This document shows positions 16,848-25,897 of a stretch of DNA of 64,000 nucleotides, piece after piece (the stretch's first letter is position 1; every line of letters begins with the position of its first letter). Made by a program: the position numbers and the translations under genes. Source of the stretch: Stella humosa. Its GTDB lineage: Bacteria > Pseudomonadota > Alphaproteobacteria > ATCC43930 > Allostellaceae. The notes under the pieces are model-generated. The model had not been told where the DNA came from. It worked only from the letters and a program-made list of their open reading frames with translations, and did no database searches. The stretch spans positions 3,298,001-3,362,000 of the forward strand of contig NZ_AP019700.1 of assembly GCF_006738645.1 (NCBI RefSeq), in the 5' to 3' direction.

Positions 16848-19837
16848 CCGGCGCGGGAACCGGGCCGGCCGACCCTCGCCACGCATTCGCCGATCGGGCG
16901 CCGGCCAGGGTGACAACCGCCCTGGGGCCGGCCGGGCCACCGATGATGCTGCGGTTCGGCCGCGACCTCTCGAACGCGATCGAGGCCGACCACCGGATCT
17001 CCTGCATCCTGGTCGCCCGCGGCAGCCGGTCGCTTGCCCGCCTGGCGATCGGTGCGTTCCAGGCCCAGACTTGGCCGCATCGCGAACTGGTCATCGTCGA
17101 CGACGGCGACGAGGGGCTGGCGGGGCACATCGAGGACCTGGCCGACCGGCGGATCCATCTGGTCCGGCCCGGCCGCCGGGGCCGCCCGTCCGACGCATTG
17201 CTGGAACGGGGGATAGCGGAGGCGCTGGGACCCTTCATCTGCCGGTGGGACGAGGACTGCCTCCATGACCCGCTGCGCCTGGAGCTGCAGTTCCGGGCCC
17301 TGGCGATGCAGCGGGCCACGGCCTGCGTGCTGGCGCGGCGTGGCGAGTGGGAACCGGACAGCGATCGTCTGATGGTATCGGCGCCGCAGCCGCTGGACCC
17401 ATCGCTTCTCTGCCGCCGGTCGGCGATGGCGCCCGGCGGCGACGGGCCCGGCGGGGCGGCACGGGCGGCGGTCAGCCAGCATCGGGTCGTCCACCTGGAC
17501 CTGCCGCAGATGCTGCTGGCCATCGCCCCCGCAGGCCAGGATGCCAGGGCCGGTCGATCGGCGCTGACACCGGACGTCGCCGGCAGCATGCGGTGTCGGC
17601 TGCCACTTGCGGCGTTCGCCGCCGCGTTACGGGAACCGCTGCCGGCGCCGTCGGCCGCAAGCATCGAGGGGTCGGCGGCCACCGCAGTGCAAGCCATGCG
17701 CGAAGGGCGCTTCGAAGACGCCTTCGATAGCTGGAGCCTGGTGATCGGCCGCGACGGCGGCAGCCCCGCCGATCATGCCGGGCGCATCGCCGCCCAGTCG
17801 CGCTTCTGCCGCCCGCAAGCGACCCATGCAAGCTGGCGGGACCTGGCCGACCGTTTTCCGACCGCCCCCGAGGGTCCCTATGGCCTGGGCCGAAGCCATC
17901 TCGCCGCCGGCCGCGACGGCGCGGCCCGGCGGGCGTTCGAGATGGCGCTGGCGCGCGCCGCGGACCATCTGCCGAGCCGCATCGAACTTGCCATCCTGCG
18001 GGTCGATCAGGGCCAGGACCTCCAGGCGGAGGACGAACTGCTGCGACTGGCAGCGCTGGCACCGGCCGAGCCACGGATAGCCCGTGCCCTCGCGATCGCG
18101 GCGATGGGGCGGCTGGACTGGCCGCTGGCGTTGCAGCGCTGGCAGAAAGCGTGGGACGACTTCGGCGCACCGAGCGCGCCGCAGCGCATTGCCGTCTGCC
18201 TGGCCACGATGGGACGCACGGACGAAGCCTGGGCGGTCATCGAAGGCGTCCCCGGCGCAATCTGGGACAAGCCGACGCGCATCCGGATCAAGTGCCGGAT
18301 AGGCCGTCTGCTCCATGACTTCGGTGCCGTCCTGGCCGCGTTGGAGGCCGATCTCGAACTGGCGACAGCCGACGACGAACTGCGCGACATGCTGATCGAG
18401 GCATGGACCAATGCCCGGCGCGCCGACCAAGCAGCCGACCTGGCCGCCCGCTTCGGCATCGGCCGCGACCCGCGCCACCAGGAACGCGCGATCCAGGCGC
18501 TGATCGCGGCCGATCGCTCCGCCGAAGCCGACCGACATCTCCTGGCGCTCGCCACCCCAGCGGCCCTGCACCGAACATCGCCCAGGCTGCTGCGCCGAAT
18601 CCTGGCGGTACAGCGTCGGCACGAAGGCCCGACCGCAGCCCGGCGCGCGCTCGATGCCATCGTGTCGAGCGACGACGTGACGCGGACGATGCGCCTGTCC
18701 GCACTCTTCGAAGGCGAATTCGAGGAAAGCCGGGCCGCGCTGGAGGAAGGGAGGCCGTTGCCGCCCGCACTGAGCAGGGACAGCGCCACATTCGCCTCGG
18801 CATCGGCATGGCGGGCGGAGATCCCGCGAAGCTGGCCCGGCGACCCGCTGCGGCGGGCGTGGGATGCGTTGCGCATCGTGCGGCACCGAAGCGCCGGCTG
18901 CCTGCTCGACGTATCGACCAATCTTGCACAGGCCATGACGGTGGCCGACCGGATCGCCCGGGCGATTGCCACGGGCCAGCCGCTGTCGGTCGTCCGGCTG
19001 GGCGATGGCGAAGGCAATTTCCTGCCCTATGCGGACGGGGAGGAGCCACAGCGCCGGCTGGACCAGGCCAATATCCAGCAGCTCTGGTGGGGCCGCCACA
19101 GGCTGGGCGAGGACGATCTCGGGGCGATCGAGCAGGCGCTGGCCGCGGCGGTGCGGGTGGCCGACATCGTCGGCATCCCCGACGAGTACCGCCTGGCGCT
19201 CGCATTGGGCCGGCCGGAGGCGGCGAGCGGCGAAGCCAGGGGCCTGCTCGCCGTCGTCGAGCAGTTCGCTGGATACGCGCCGGCACCGACCGGGGGCGCG
19301 CTGTTCGGGCCGAGGCAGATCATCACCGGCTCCAACTTCAACAACGCCTTGGCGGCGTGGGGGCTATGGGAACCGCTCCTCGGCCGCATCGGCGCATGCG
19401 CCGTCGTCACCGGGCGGCCGGACCTGGCGGCCGCGCTGACCACCCGCTTCGGGCTGCGCGTCGAACGGACCTTCGCCGTGCCGCCGGAGGCCAAGTATCT
19501 GCCGCCGAGCACGCCCGGCCAACACCACTACCGCGATGTGTACGCCCGCACGCTGGAGGCCCTGGCCACCGTCCGCCCCGGGCAGGTGGTCCTCGTGGCC
19601 GCCGGCATCCTCGGCAAGATCTACTGCGCCCGCATCCGGGAAGCCGGCGGCATCGCCATAGATGTCGGCAGCGTCGCCGACGGGTGGTGCGGCCACGTCA
19701 CCCGCCGGATCGACGAATCCGCCACTTATGGCTGGACCGAGGACCTGGCCGCTGCCTTTGCCCGTCGCCCCGATCTCGACGCCGCCTTCCCCGCCCTCCG
19801 CCCCGCCACCGGATACCAGCCGGCCCGCCGGACCTGA
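16844..19837 (+). CDS. GT2 - TPR - GT-D multidomain glycosyltransferase
   Basis: A 997-residue protein with three parts. Residues about 51-150 resemble a family-2 glycosyltransferase: RISCILVARG, VIVDDGDEG near 80-88, and an acidic FICRWDEDCLHDP near 130 in the place of the DxD motif. Residues about 225-600 are helical, Ala/Arg/Leu-rich and TPR-like. Residues about 700-990 look like a GT-D fold (DUF1792-type) domain, with SVVRLGDGEGNFLPY near 715 and VLVAAGILGKIYCARI followed by AIDVGSVADGW. No membrane segment or signal peptide is seen, so it should be cytoplasmic. The start overlaps the ligase stop (ATGA, 16844-16847) with no Shine-Dalgarno, so translation is coupled. Sugar and acceptor are unknown. 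Confidence 0.8.
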   Translation: MTGAGTGPADPRHAFADRAPARVTTALGPAGPPMMLRFGRDLSNAIEADHRISCILVARGSRSLARLAIGAFQAQTWPHRELVIVDDGDEGLAGHIEDLADRRIHLVRPGRRGRPSDALLERGIAEALGPFICRWDEDCLHDPLRLELQFRALAMQRATACVLARRGEWEPDSDRLMVSAPQPLDPSLLCRRSAMAPGGDGPGGAARAAVSQHRVVHLDLPQMLLAIAPAGQDARAGRSALTPDVAGSMRCRLPLAAFAAALREPLPAPSAASIEGSAATAVQAMREGRFEDAFDSWSLVIGRDGGSPADHAGRIAAQSRFCRPQATHASWRDLADRFPTAPEGPYGLGRSHLAAGRDGAARRAFEMALARAADHLPSRIELAILRVDQGQDLQAEDELLRLAALAPAEPRIARALAIAAMGRLDWPLALQRWQKAWDDFGAPSAPQRIAVCLATMGRTDEAWAVIEGVPGAIWDKPTRIRIKCRIGRLLHDFGAVLAALEADLELATADDELRDMLIEAWTNARRADQAADLAARFGIGRDPRHQERAIQALIAADRSAEADRHLLALATPAALHRTSPRLLRRILAVQRRHEGPTAARRALDAIVSSDDVTRTMRLSALFEGEFEESRAALEEGRPLPPALSRDSATFASASAWRAEIPRSWPGDPLRRAWDALRIVRHRSAGCLLDVSTNLAQAMTVADRIARAIATGQPLSVVRLGDGEGNFLPYADGEEPQRRLDQANIQQLWWGRHRLGEDDLGAIEQALAAAVRVADIVGIPDEYRLALALGRPEAASGEARGLLAVVEQFAGYAPAPTGGALFGPRQIITGSNFNNALAAWGLWEPLLGRIGACAVVTGRPDLAAALTTRFGLRVERTFAVPPEAKYLPPSTPGQHHYRDVYARTLEALATVRPGQVVLVAAGILGKIYCARIREAGGIAIDVGSVADGWCGHVTRRIDESATYGWTEDLAAAFARRPDLDAAFPALRPATGYQPARRT

Positions 19838-19863
19838 TCGGCCGAATGGGGAAAGCGCGGGAT

Positions 19864-19910
19864 CGACAGCGATCCTGTCGCATCGGGCTCCACCCATGTT
19901 AAAATGGGTG
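19864..19910. promoter_or_regulatory. Two adjacent perfect inverted repeats after the glycosyltransferase gene
   Basis: CGACAG-CGATC-CTGTCG (19864-19880) and CACCCAT-GTTAAA-ATGGGTG (19891-19910) are perfect 6-bp and 7-bp inverted repeats in the 107-base gap before the aminotransferase. They may terminate the upstream transcript or serve as an operator for the downstream one. Neither is followed by a T-tract. Confidence 0.4.
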
Positions 19911-19944
19911 CCGATACCTACAGGGAACGGGGAAGTTGACGGTG

Positions 19945-21219
19945 ATGGCTGATCTGCGGGCGCGCCGCGACGCGGCGCTGGGTGCCGGGGCACCGCTGTT
20001 CTACGAGCAACCGCTCCACCTCGTCCGCGGCGAGGGCGTCAACCTCTTCGATCCCGACGGTCGGCGCTATGTCGACATGTACAACAACGTGCCCTGCGTC
20101 GGTCACGCCAACCCCCGCGTGGCGGACGCGATGGCCCGTCAGCAGGGGACGCTGAACGTCCATAGCCGCTATCTGCACGAGGGCGTCGTCACCTTCGCCG
20201 AGCGCCTGGCCGCCCTGCACGGCCCGCAGATCGAGAGCGTCATCCTGAGCTGCAGCGGCACCGAGGCGATCGAGGTGGCGCTGCGCATGGCCCGGTTCGC
20301 CACGGGCAAGAACGGCATCATCTGCACCAACGCCACCTATCACGGGAACAGCGAGCTGGTCGGGTCGCTCACCCGGCTGCCCGAGAACGCCAACGCCAAC
20401 CCGGCGGTCCAGTCCATCCCCTTCCCCGAGAAGTACCGGCCGCTGGCCGATGGCCTGAGCGAAGCCGAGCTGTGCGACGCCTATATCGACCGCCTGAAGC
20501 GGGCGATCGCACGCCTGGACTCGTCTGGCGAAGGTGTGGCCGCCTTCATCGTCTGCTCGATCCTGGCCAACGAGGGCCTGCCCGACATCCCGGCCGGCTT
20601 CATGGAGCGCGCCACCGCGATCGTGCACGAGGCCGGTGGGCTGGTGATCGCCGACGAGGTACAGGCGGGCTATGCCAGGACCGGCAGTTGGTGGGGCTAC
20701 GAGGTAACGGGATTCGTCCCCGACATCGTCGTCACCGGCAAGCCTATGGGCAACGGCCTGCCGCTCGCCGCCACGGCGGCCAGCCGGTCGCTGGTCGAGA
20801 ATTTCCGCGCGCGCACCCGGCACTTCAACACCTTCGCATCGTCGCCGCTGCAAGCGGCTGTCGGCATGGCGGTGCTGGACGAGATCGAGGGCCGCGACCT
20901 GCGCGCCAGCGTCACGGCGGTCGGTGCTGCCCTGAAGGCCGGGCTGGAGCAGCGCAAGGGGGCATCCGAGGCGATCGGGGACGTGCGCGGCCATGGCCTC
21001 TTCATCGGCGTCGAGATCGTCGCACCCGCCGACCACGCCCCCGCCGTTGACCAGGCCAAGCGCATCGTCAACCGGCTGAAGGACAAGGGCTTCCTCACCA
21101 GCAATGCCGGCGCCTTCAGCAACATCGTGAAGATCCGCCCGCCGCTGGTTTTCTCGCACGAGAATGCGGCCGAGTTCCTGGTGGCCTGGGACGAGACGAT
21201 CGCCGAACTGTCGGCATGA
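19945..21219 (+). CDS. Class III aminotransferase-fold enzyme, phospholyase-like
   Basis: A 424-residue fold-type I PLP enzyme. The internal-aldimine Lys is residue 266 in VTGKPMGNGLPLAA, and the cofactor Asp lies in VIADEVQAGYARTG. The N-terminal stretch YVDMYNNVPCVGHANPRV and the LNVHSRYLHE segment are closest to the AGXT2L group, whose characterised members are ethanolamine-phosphate or phosphohydroxylysine phospholyases rather than transaminases. The next gene, an APH-type kinase overlapping by 4 bases, fits that reading: a kinase makes the phosphorylated amine and this enzyme removes phosphate and ammonia. The start is uncertain: TTG 19936, GTG 19942 and ATG 19945 follow a GGGGAAG site; ATG is chosen. 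Confidence 0.85.
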   Translation: MADLRARRDAALGAGAPLFYEQPLHLVRGEGVNLFDPDGRRYVDMYNNVPCVGHANPRVADAMARQQGTLNVHSRYLHEGVVTFAERLAALHGPQIESVILSCSGTEAIEVALRMARFATGKNGIICTNATYHGNSELVGSLTRLPENANANPAVQSIPFPEKYRPLADGLSEAELCDAYIDRLKRAIARLDSSGEGVAAFIVCSILANEGLPDIPAGFMERATAIVHEAGGLVIADEVQAGYARTGSWWGYEVTGFVPDIVVTGKPMGNGLPLAATAASRSLVENFRARTRHFNTFASSPLQAAVGMAVLDEIEGRDLRASVTAVGAALKAGLEQRKGASEAIGDVRGHGLFIGVEIVAPADHAPAVDQAKRIVNRLKDKGFLTSNAGAFSNIVKIRPPLVFSHENAAEFLVAWDETIAELSA

Positions 21220-22214
21220 CGACGGCCGAGGAACTGGCCTACGCCCCGGCGGCCCGCCAGGCGCTGGTGGCGTTCGGCCTGCCCGATGCCGAGCTGGCAT
21301 TCGTGCAACTGGCCGAGAACGTGACCTTCCGGGCCGTCGACCGGCGGGATGGGTCGCGCTTCGTGCTGCGACTGCACCGGCCCAGCTACCACGACCTGCC
21401 GGCGCTGAAGTCGGAGCATGTCTGGACGCGCGCCCTGGTCCAGGCCGGGGTGATGGCGCCGGAGCCCCTGCTGACGCCGGGCGGTGACAGCTTCGTCCAG
21501 GTCGACGTAGCGGCCATGGGCGAGCGGCGCTGGGCCGGCCTTGCCCATTGGGTGGAGGGCGAGCTGCTGGGCGATGTCATCGCGCGGGAGACCGACAAGG
21601 CCGCCAGCGCCTGGCATTTCGCCCGCCTGGGGGCGATCATGGCGGCCGTCCACAACCAGGCCACGGGCTGGGTTCCCCCGGCGGGGTTCCGTCGCCACGC
21701 GCTGGACGCCGATGGGCTGCTGGGCCCCGACCCGTTCTGGGGCCGCTTCTGGGACAGCGGGATCCTGTCGCCTGCCGAACGCCGGCTGCTGCTGGCCACG
21801 CGCGACATCGTGCACGCGGCGCTGGTCCGCTATGGCAAGCCAGCGTCGGTCTTCAGCCTGATCCATGCCGACCTGCACGCGCGCAACGTGCTGGTCGATG
21901 GCGCCAAGGCCGCCGTGATCGACTTCGACGATTCGGCATTCGGCTGGCACCAGTACGACCTGGCGGCCGCCCTGGTGAGCTATGCCCACCAGCCGGAATT
22001 CGCCCTGTTCCGCGACGCCTGCCTGGAGGGATACCGCTCCGTCCGCGCCATCGGCGAGGCCGACCTGGCATTGCTGCCGATGTTCGTGATGATCCGCGGC
22101 ATGGCCCTGATCGGCTGGTATCACCAGCGTCCGGAGCTGCCCTTTCCCACCCGGATGACGGCCCTAAAGGACTATGTGTGCGATCGGGCCGCTGTCTTAG
22201 AGCTGCCTTGCTGA
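21216..22214 (+). CDS. APH/CHK-type small-molecule kinase, hydroxylysine-kinase-like
   Basis: A 332-residue aminoglycoside-phosphotransferase-fold kinase. The Brenner motif HADLHARN (catalytic Asp, Asn) starts at residue 217, and the metal-binding motif VIDFDDSAFGWHQYDLA begins near 236. The nucleotide-binding lobe carries ENVTFRAV and SRFVLRLHRP. Its start overlaps the aminotransferase stop (ATGA, 21216-21219). A class III PLP enzyme plus an APH kinase is the HYKK/AGXT2L arrangement, in which an amino alcohol such as hydroxylysine or ethanolamine is phosphorylated and then eliminated. Homoserine- or choline-type kinases share this fold, so the substrate stays open. Confidence 0.83.
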   Translation: MTTAEELAYAPAARQALVAFGLPDAELAFVQLAENVTFRAVDRRDGSRFVLRLHRPSYHDLPALKSEHVWTRALVQAGVMAPEPLLTPGGDSFVQVDVAAMGERRWAGLAHWVEGELLGDVIARETDKAASAWHFARLGAIMAAVHNQATGWVPPAGFRRHALDADGLLGPDPFWGRFWDSGILSPAERRLLLATRDIVHAALVRYGKPASVFSLIHADLHARNVLVDGAKAAVIDFDDSAFGWHQYDLAAALVSYAHQPEFALFRDACLEGYRSVRAIGEADLALLPMFVMIRGMALIGWYHQRPELPFPTRMTALKDYVCDRAAVLELPC

Positions 22215-22240
22215 GGGGTATCTGACGCCCAGCCCCTCGT

Positions 22241-23344
22241 TTATCTCCCGCCCGCCGGCCAGGTGCGGCCGCCCGCCATCGGCTGCGGCACGCCCGTCGT
22301 GCGCGGCAGGCTGAGCGGCAGCCCGCGCAGCGAGCGCACGGCCAGGAAGGCGAAGGCCTCCGCCTCCAGCGCGTCGCCGTCCCAGCCGACCGCCTCCACC
22401 GGTTCGACCGGCACCCCCAGCCTCTGCCGCAGCCCGTCCAGCAGAACCTGGTTGTGGCGCCCGCCGCCGCCCACCAGCCAGCGCGACGGTGCCGCCGGGC
22501 AGAGGTCCTGGCCGGCCGCCACCGCCTCCACCGTGAAGGCCGCCAGGGTTGCCGCCCCATCGGCCGGCGACAGGTGCGCCCATTCCCGCCGTCCCAGCTC
22601 GTCGCGATCGAGCGACTTGGGCGCCGGCCGGGTGAAATAAGGGTGGGCCAGCAGGCGCTTCAGCACATCGCCATCGACCCGGCCGGCGGCCGCCAGGCTG
22701 CCGCCCTCGTCGAACGGCCGGCCGGTCGTCGCCATCACCCAGTCGTCGACCAGCGCATTGCCGGGCCCGGTGTCGAAGGCGACTAGGTCGTCGTCCGGCC
22801 CGATCCAGGTGACGTTGGCGACCCCGCCGATATTGAGGACCGCCAGGGGCCGCTCCAGTCCGGCGGCCAGTGCGCGATGATATACGGGCACCAGCGGCGC
22901 CCCCTCGCCGCCCGCGGCCACGTCGGCCGAGCGGAAGTCGTCGACCACGGTGATCCCGGTCAGCTTGGCCAGCAGGGCGCCGTCGCCGATCTGCCGCGTC
23001 AGCCGGTCGGCCGGGCGGTGCAGGATGGTCTGGCCGTGGAAGCCGACGACGGCCACGTCCGCCGCCGCGACGCCAGCCAGGTCGAGCAGGCGGCCGACCG
23101 CCTCGCCATGGCGCAGCGTCAGTTCGCGGGCCGCGCCGGCCACGTCGCCCCGGTCGCCCAGGACGGCGCGCAGGCGCTCCCGAAAGTCGGGCGCGTAGGG
23201 CACGGTCACGGCATGGCCCAGGCGGCGTACCCGCTGCCCGTCCGTCTCGATCAGGGCGGCATCGACGCCGTCGAGGGACGTCCCGCTCATCAGGCCGATG
23301 GCGAGAACCGGGGAAGTATGGGGGTCGGGCGTCATTTGCGGCAT
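22241..23344 (-). CDS. anmK: Anhydro-N-acetylmuramic acid kinase
   Basis: A 367-residue ASKHA-fold kinase that opens and phosphorylates 1,6-anhydro-MurNAc, returning peptidoglycan sugars to MurNAc-6-phosphate. Diagnostic segments are [18 protein letters not shown] near the start, [13 protein letters not shown] in the middle, [11 protein letters not shown], and [13 protein letters not shown]. The length is normal for the family. It is divergent from tyrS across about 75 bases and convergent with the kinase gene at 21216. Confidence 0.95.
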   Translation of the reverse strand: MPQMTPDPHTSPVLAIGLMSGTSLDGVDAALIETDGQRVRRLGHAVTVPYAPDFRERLRAVLGDRGDVAGAARELTLRHGEAVGRLLDLAGVAAADVAVVGFHGQTILHRPADRLTRQIGDGALLAKLTGITVVDDFRSADVAAGGEGAPLVPVYHRALAAGLERPLAVLNIGGVANVTWIGPDDDLVAFDTGPGNALVDDWVMATTGRPFDEGGSLAAAGRVDGDVLKRLLAHPYFTRPAPKSLDRDELGRREWAHLSPADGAATLAAFTVEAVAAGQDLCPAAPSRWLVGGGGRHNQVLLDGLRQRLGVPVEPVEAVGWDGDALEAEAFAFLAVRSLRGLPLSLPRTTGVPQPMAGGRTWPAGGR

Positions 23345-23419
23345 GGCCCGAGTGTGCTAAACGGCGGCGCCCCCGGCAAGCGCCCCGACCGGCCGCCGAC
23401 CGACTTCCGGAAAGCCAGC

Positions 23420-24673
23420 ATGACCCGACCCAAGTCCGACTTCATCGCCACCATGCAGGACCGCGGCTTCATCCACCAGATGACCGACGGCGCCGCCCTC
23501 GACGAGCGTTGCAGCAAGGGGATCGTGGTCGCCTATATCGGGTTCGACTGCACGGGCGACAGCTTGCATGTCGGCCATCTGGTGCAGATCATGATGCTGC
23601 GCTGGCTGCAGCGCACGGGCCACAAGCCGATCGTGCTGATGGGCGGCGGCACCACCAAGGTGGGCGATCCGTCGGGCCGCGACGAGACGCGCCGCCTGCT
23701 GTCGGATGCCGACATCGCCGCCAACAAGGCCAGCCTGCAAAAGAGCTTCGCCAACTACCTGACCTTCGGCGACGGCCCGACCGACGCCATCATGGCCGAC
23801 AATGCGGACTGGCTCGACCGGCTGGCCTACATCCCGTTCCTGCGCGATGTCGGCCGGCATTTCTCGATCAACCGCATGCTGACCATGGACAGCGTGCGGC
23901 TGCGGCTGGAGCGCGACCAGCCGCTCACCTTCCTCGAATTCAACTACATGATCCTCCAGGCCTACGACTTCGTCGAGCTGGCGCGGCGCTACGACTGCGC
24001 GTTGCAGATGGGCGGGTCGGACCAGTGGGGCAACATCGTCAACGGCGTCGACCTTGGCCGGCGGACCGAGGAGAAGGAGCTGTTCGGCCTGACCACGCCG
24101 CTGATCACGACGGCATCCGGCGCCAAGATGGGCAAGACGGCGTCGGGCGCTGTGTGGCTCAACCCCGACCGGCTGTCGCCCTATGACTTCTGGCAGTTCT
24201 GGCGCAACACCGAGGATGCCGACGTCGGCCGCTTCATGCGGCTCTTCACCGACATGCCGCTGGGCGAGATCGCGCGGCTGGAGGCGCTCCAGGGGGCCGA
24301 GGTGAACGAGGCCAAGAAAATCCTGGCGACCGCCGCCACTGCGCTCTGCCATGGCCAGGCCGTCGCCGACGAGGCGGCCGAGACGGCGCGTCGCACCTTC
24401 GAAGAAGGCGTGGCGGGCGAGGCGCTGCCGACCATCGACCTAGCCCGCGCGCAGCTCGATGCGGGCGTACCGGCCTATGAACTGCTGCGCCAGGCGGGGC
24501 TGGCGGCTTCGAACGGCGAGGCGCGGCGCCTGGTCAAGGGCGGCGGTGCCCGCCTGAACGACGCCACCATCGACAGCGAGCAGCGGATGGTCACGGCGGC
24601 CGACATCGACGCCGCCGGCCGCATCAAGCTGTCGGCCGGCCGCAAGCGCCACGCCATCGTCCGCGTCGTCTGA
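23420..24673 (+). CDS. tyrS: Tyrosyl-tRNA synthetase
   Basis: A 417-residue class I aminoacyl-tRNA synthetase. The HIGH-like motif is HVGH at residues 50-53, the tyrosine-binding segment includes MILQAYDF and [14 protein letters not shown], and the KMSKS-like loop is KMGKT near residue 236. A C-terminal S4 RNA-binding domain (about 350-415) ends at RKRHAIVRV. The ATG at 23420 gives the family N-terminus; the frame is open upstream but unrelated. It is followed by a strong hairpin at 24686. Confidence 0.97.
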   Translation: MTRPKSDFIATMQDRGFIHQMTDGAALDERCSKGIVVAYIGFDCTGDSLHVGHLVQIMMLRWLQRTGHKPIVLMGGGTTKVGDPSGRDETRRLLSDADIAANKASLQKSFANYLTFGDGPTDAIMADNADWLDRLAYIPFLRDVGRHFSINRMLTMDSVRLRLERDQPLTFLEFNYMILQAYDFVELARRYDCALQMGGSDQWGNIVNGVDLGRRTEEKELFGLTTPLITTASGAKMGKTASGAVWLNPDRLSPYDFWQFWRNTEDADVGRFMRLFTDMPLGEIARLEALQGAEVNEAKKILATAATALCHGQAVADEAAETARRTFEEGVAGEALPTIDLARAQLDAGVPAYELLRQAGLAASNGEARRLVKGGGARLNDATIDSEQRMVTAADIDAAGRIKLSAGRKRHAIVRVV

Positions 24674-24685
24674 CCCTTGCAATGG

Positions 24686-24723
24686 CGGCGGTCCTGTTCC
24701 ATCTGAGCGGAATGAGACCGCCG
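24686..24723 (+). terminator. Terminator-like hairpin after tyrS
   Basis: CGGCGGTC (24686-24693) pairs with GACCGCCG (24716-24723), with an inner TTCC/GGAA stem (24697-24700 and 24709-24712). The structure starts 12 bases past the tyrS stop. There is no T-tract, as is common in this high-G+C window. Confidence 0.55.
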
Positions 24724-24797
24724 AGGGCCTGACCGGCCCCCTCCCTTCCCCCGCCGCACCCGATACCCGAGGTGCGCCTGCGCGGAGGAGAGAGAGT

Positions 24798-25016
24798 ATG
24801 GAGCGGCAGTCCCGGCGATCGGCCGAACGCATTCGCGTCGATCAGGCCACCGAGCGATGGCACGAAGCCCAATCCACCCATGTACGGCTGTGGTCGGAAC
24901 TGACCGACCTGGACAAGGAACGCCTGGCGGCGCGCCGGCTGCGCAGCCTGGCAGGCAAACTCGGCTGGGATGCGGTTCTGCGCCACATCGGCGTGGGCCG
25001 CCGGGTGGAGGACTGA
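24798..25016 (+). CDS. Small charged hypothetical protein
   Basis: A 72-residue protein I do not recognise. A strong purine-rich site (GGAGGAGAGAG) precedes the ATG, and third-position G/C is high, both supporting a real gene. It is Arg-rich, strongly helical in composition and without signal peptide or membrane segment; the middle (STHVRLWSELTDLDKERLAARRL) could form a coiled coil. It lies between tyrS and a convergent nitrilase gene, 7 bases from the latter's stop. Confidence 0.6.
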   Translation: MERQSRRSAERIRVDQATERWHEAQSTHVRLWSELTDLDKERLAARRLRSLAGKLGWDAVLRHIGVGRRVED

Positions 25017-25023
25017 CCCCGGG

Positions 25024-25881
25024 TCAGGCGATCTTGCCGACCGTCTGGCCAATCGTCTGATAGAGGGCGGGGCGGCGCTGGTCCATCAGGGGGTAGCGCC
25101 GCTTCACCTCGGCGATGTGGTCGAGGTCGATGATCGCCGTCAGGCAGCATTCGGTGTCGGGTGCCTGGGCGACGATGACGCCCCAGGGGTCGACGATCAT
25201 GCTGCGACCGACGAAGGCCAGACCGGAGGTCGGCTCCTGGCCCACCTGCCCCGAGGCCACGACCCAGCACTGGTTCTCGGTCGCCCGCGCGCGCAGGAAG
25301 AATTCCCAGTGGTCGAAGCGCGGCGACAGGAAGGCCGAGGCGCAGACGATAACCTCCGCCCCCTTCAACGCCAGTTCGCGATAGACCTCCGGGAAGCGGA
25401 GGTCGGAGCAGACGGAGACGCCGACCGGCCCGAAGGCCGTGGGGAACACCGGCAGTTCGTTGCCCGCCGCCACCTTCTTCGATTCGACGTAGCCGGGCGG
25501 GATGTCGGGCCGGTTCGGCGCATCGAACAGGTGCGTCTTCCAGTACTTGCCGACGACCTCGCCGTCCGGGTCGATCACGGGGGCCGAGTTGTAGTGCAGG
25601 TTGCCATGCCGCTCGTACATCGAGCCGATGACCGTCATGCCCCACTGCCGGGCCTTCTCGGACAGGCGACGCGTCGTCGGGCCGGGGATCTCCTCGGCGA
25701 GGCGGACATGGCCGTCCTCGCCGCTGAAGCCGATCCCGGTCCATAGCTCCGGCAGCACCACCAGGGTCGATCCGCGCCGCCCCGCCTCGTCGATGAGGTC
25801 GAGGGCGCGGCGGACCGTGCCTTCCTTGTCGGAATCGTCGGCCGTCATCTGGATGGCCGAAACCGTGCGCTGCCGGGCCAT
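25024..25881 (-). CDS. Carbon-nitrogen hydrolase (nitrilase superfamily)
   Basis: A 285-residue enzyme with the full Glu-Lys-Cys triad: Glu45 (VLPELWTG), Lys115 (GKYWKTHLFD) and Cys158 (GVSVCSDLRFPE). The superfamily hydrolyses amides, N-carbamoyl groups or nitriles in the cytosol. FDAPNRPDIPPGYVESKK and the overall layout recall N-carbamoyl or omega-amidase-type branches, not aliphatic nitrilases, but the substrate is not defined. It is 16 bases downstream of the class V aminotransferase on the same strand, so a shared role in amine or amide catabolism is likely. Confidence 0.9.
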   Translation of the reverse strand: MARQRTVSAIQMTADDSDKEGTVRRALDLIDEAGRRGSTLVVLPELWTGIGFSGEDGHVRLAEEIPGPTTRRLSEKARQWGMTVIGSMYERHGNLHYNSAPVIDPDGEVVGKYWKTHLFDAPNRPDIPPGYVESKKVAAGNELPVFPTAFGPVGVSVCSDLRFPEVYRELALKGAEVIVCASAFLSPRFDHWEFFLRARATENQCWVVASGQVGQEPTSGLAFVGRSMIVDPWGVIVAQAPDTECCLTAIIDLDHIAEVKRRYPLMDQRRPALYQTIGQTVGKIA

Positions 25882-25897
25882 GCTCTTGCTCCCTCTC

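Noticed and set aside
14316-16940. 874-codon open frame on the minus strand opposite the ligase gene
   Set aside because: It is antisense to a protein with clear CphA motifs, has no recognisable domain and an Arg/Gly/Ala/Pro-heavy composition typical of shadow frames in high-G+C DNA.
22202-22240. GAGGGG...CCCCTC inverted repeat as a terminator between the kinase and anmK
   Set aside because: The stem is only 6 bp with a loop of about 14 bases; too weak to list as a feature.
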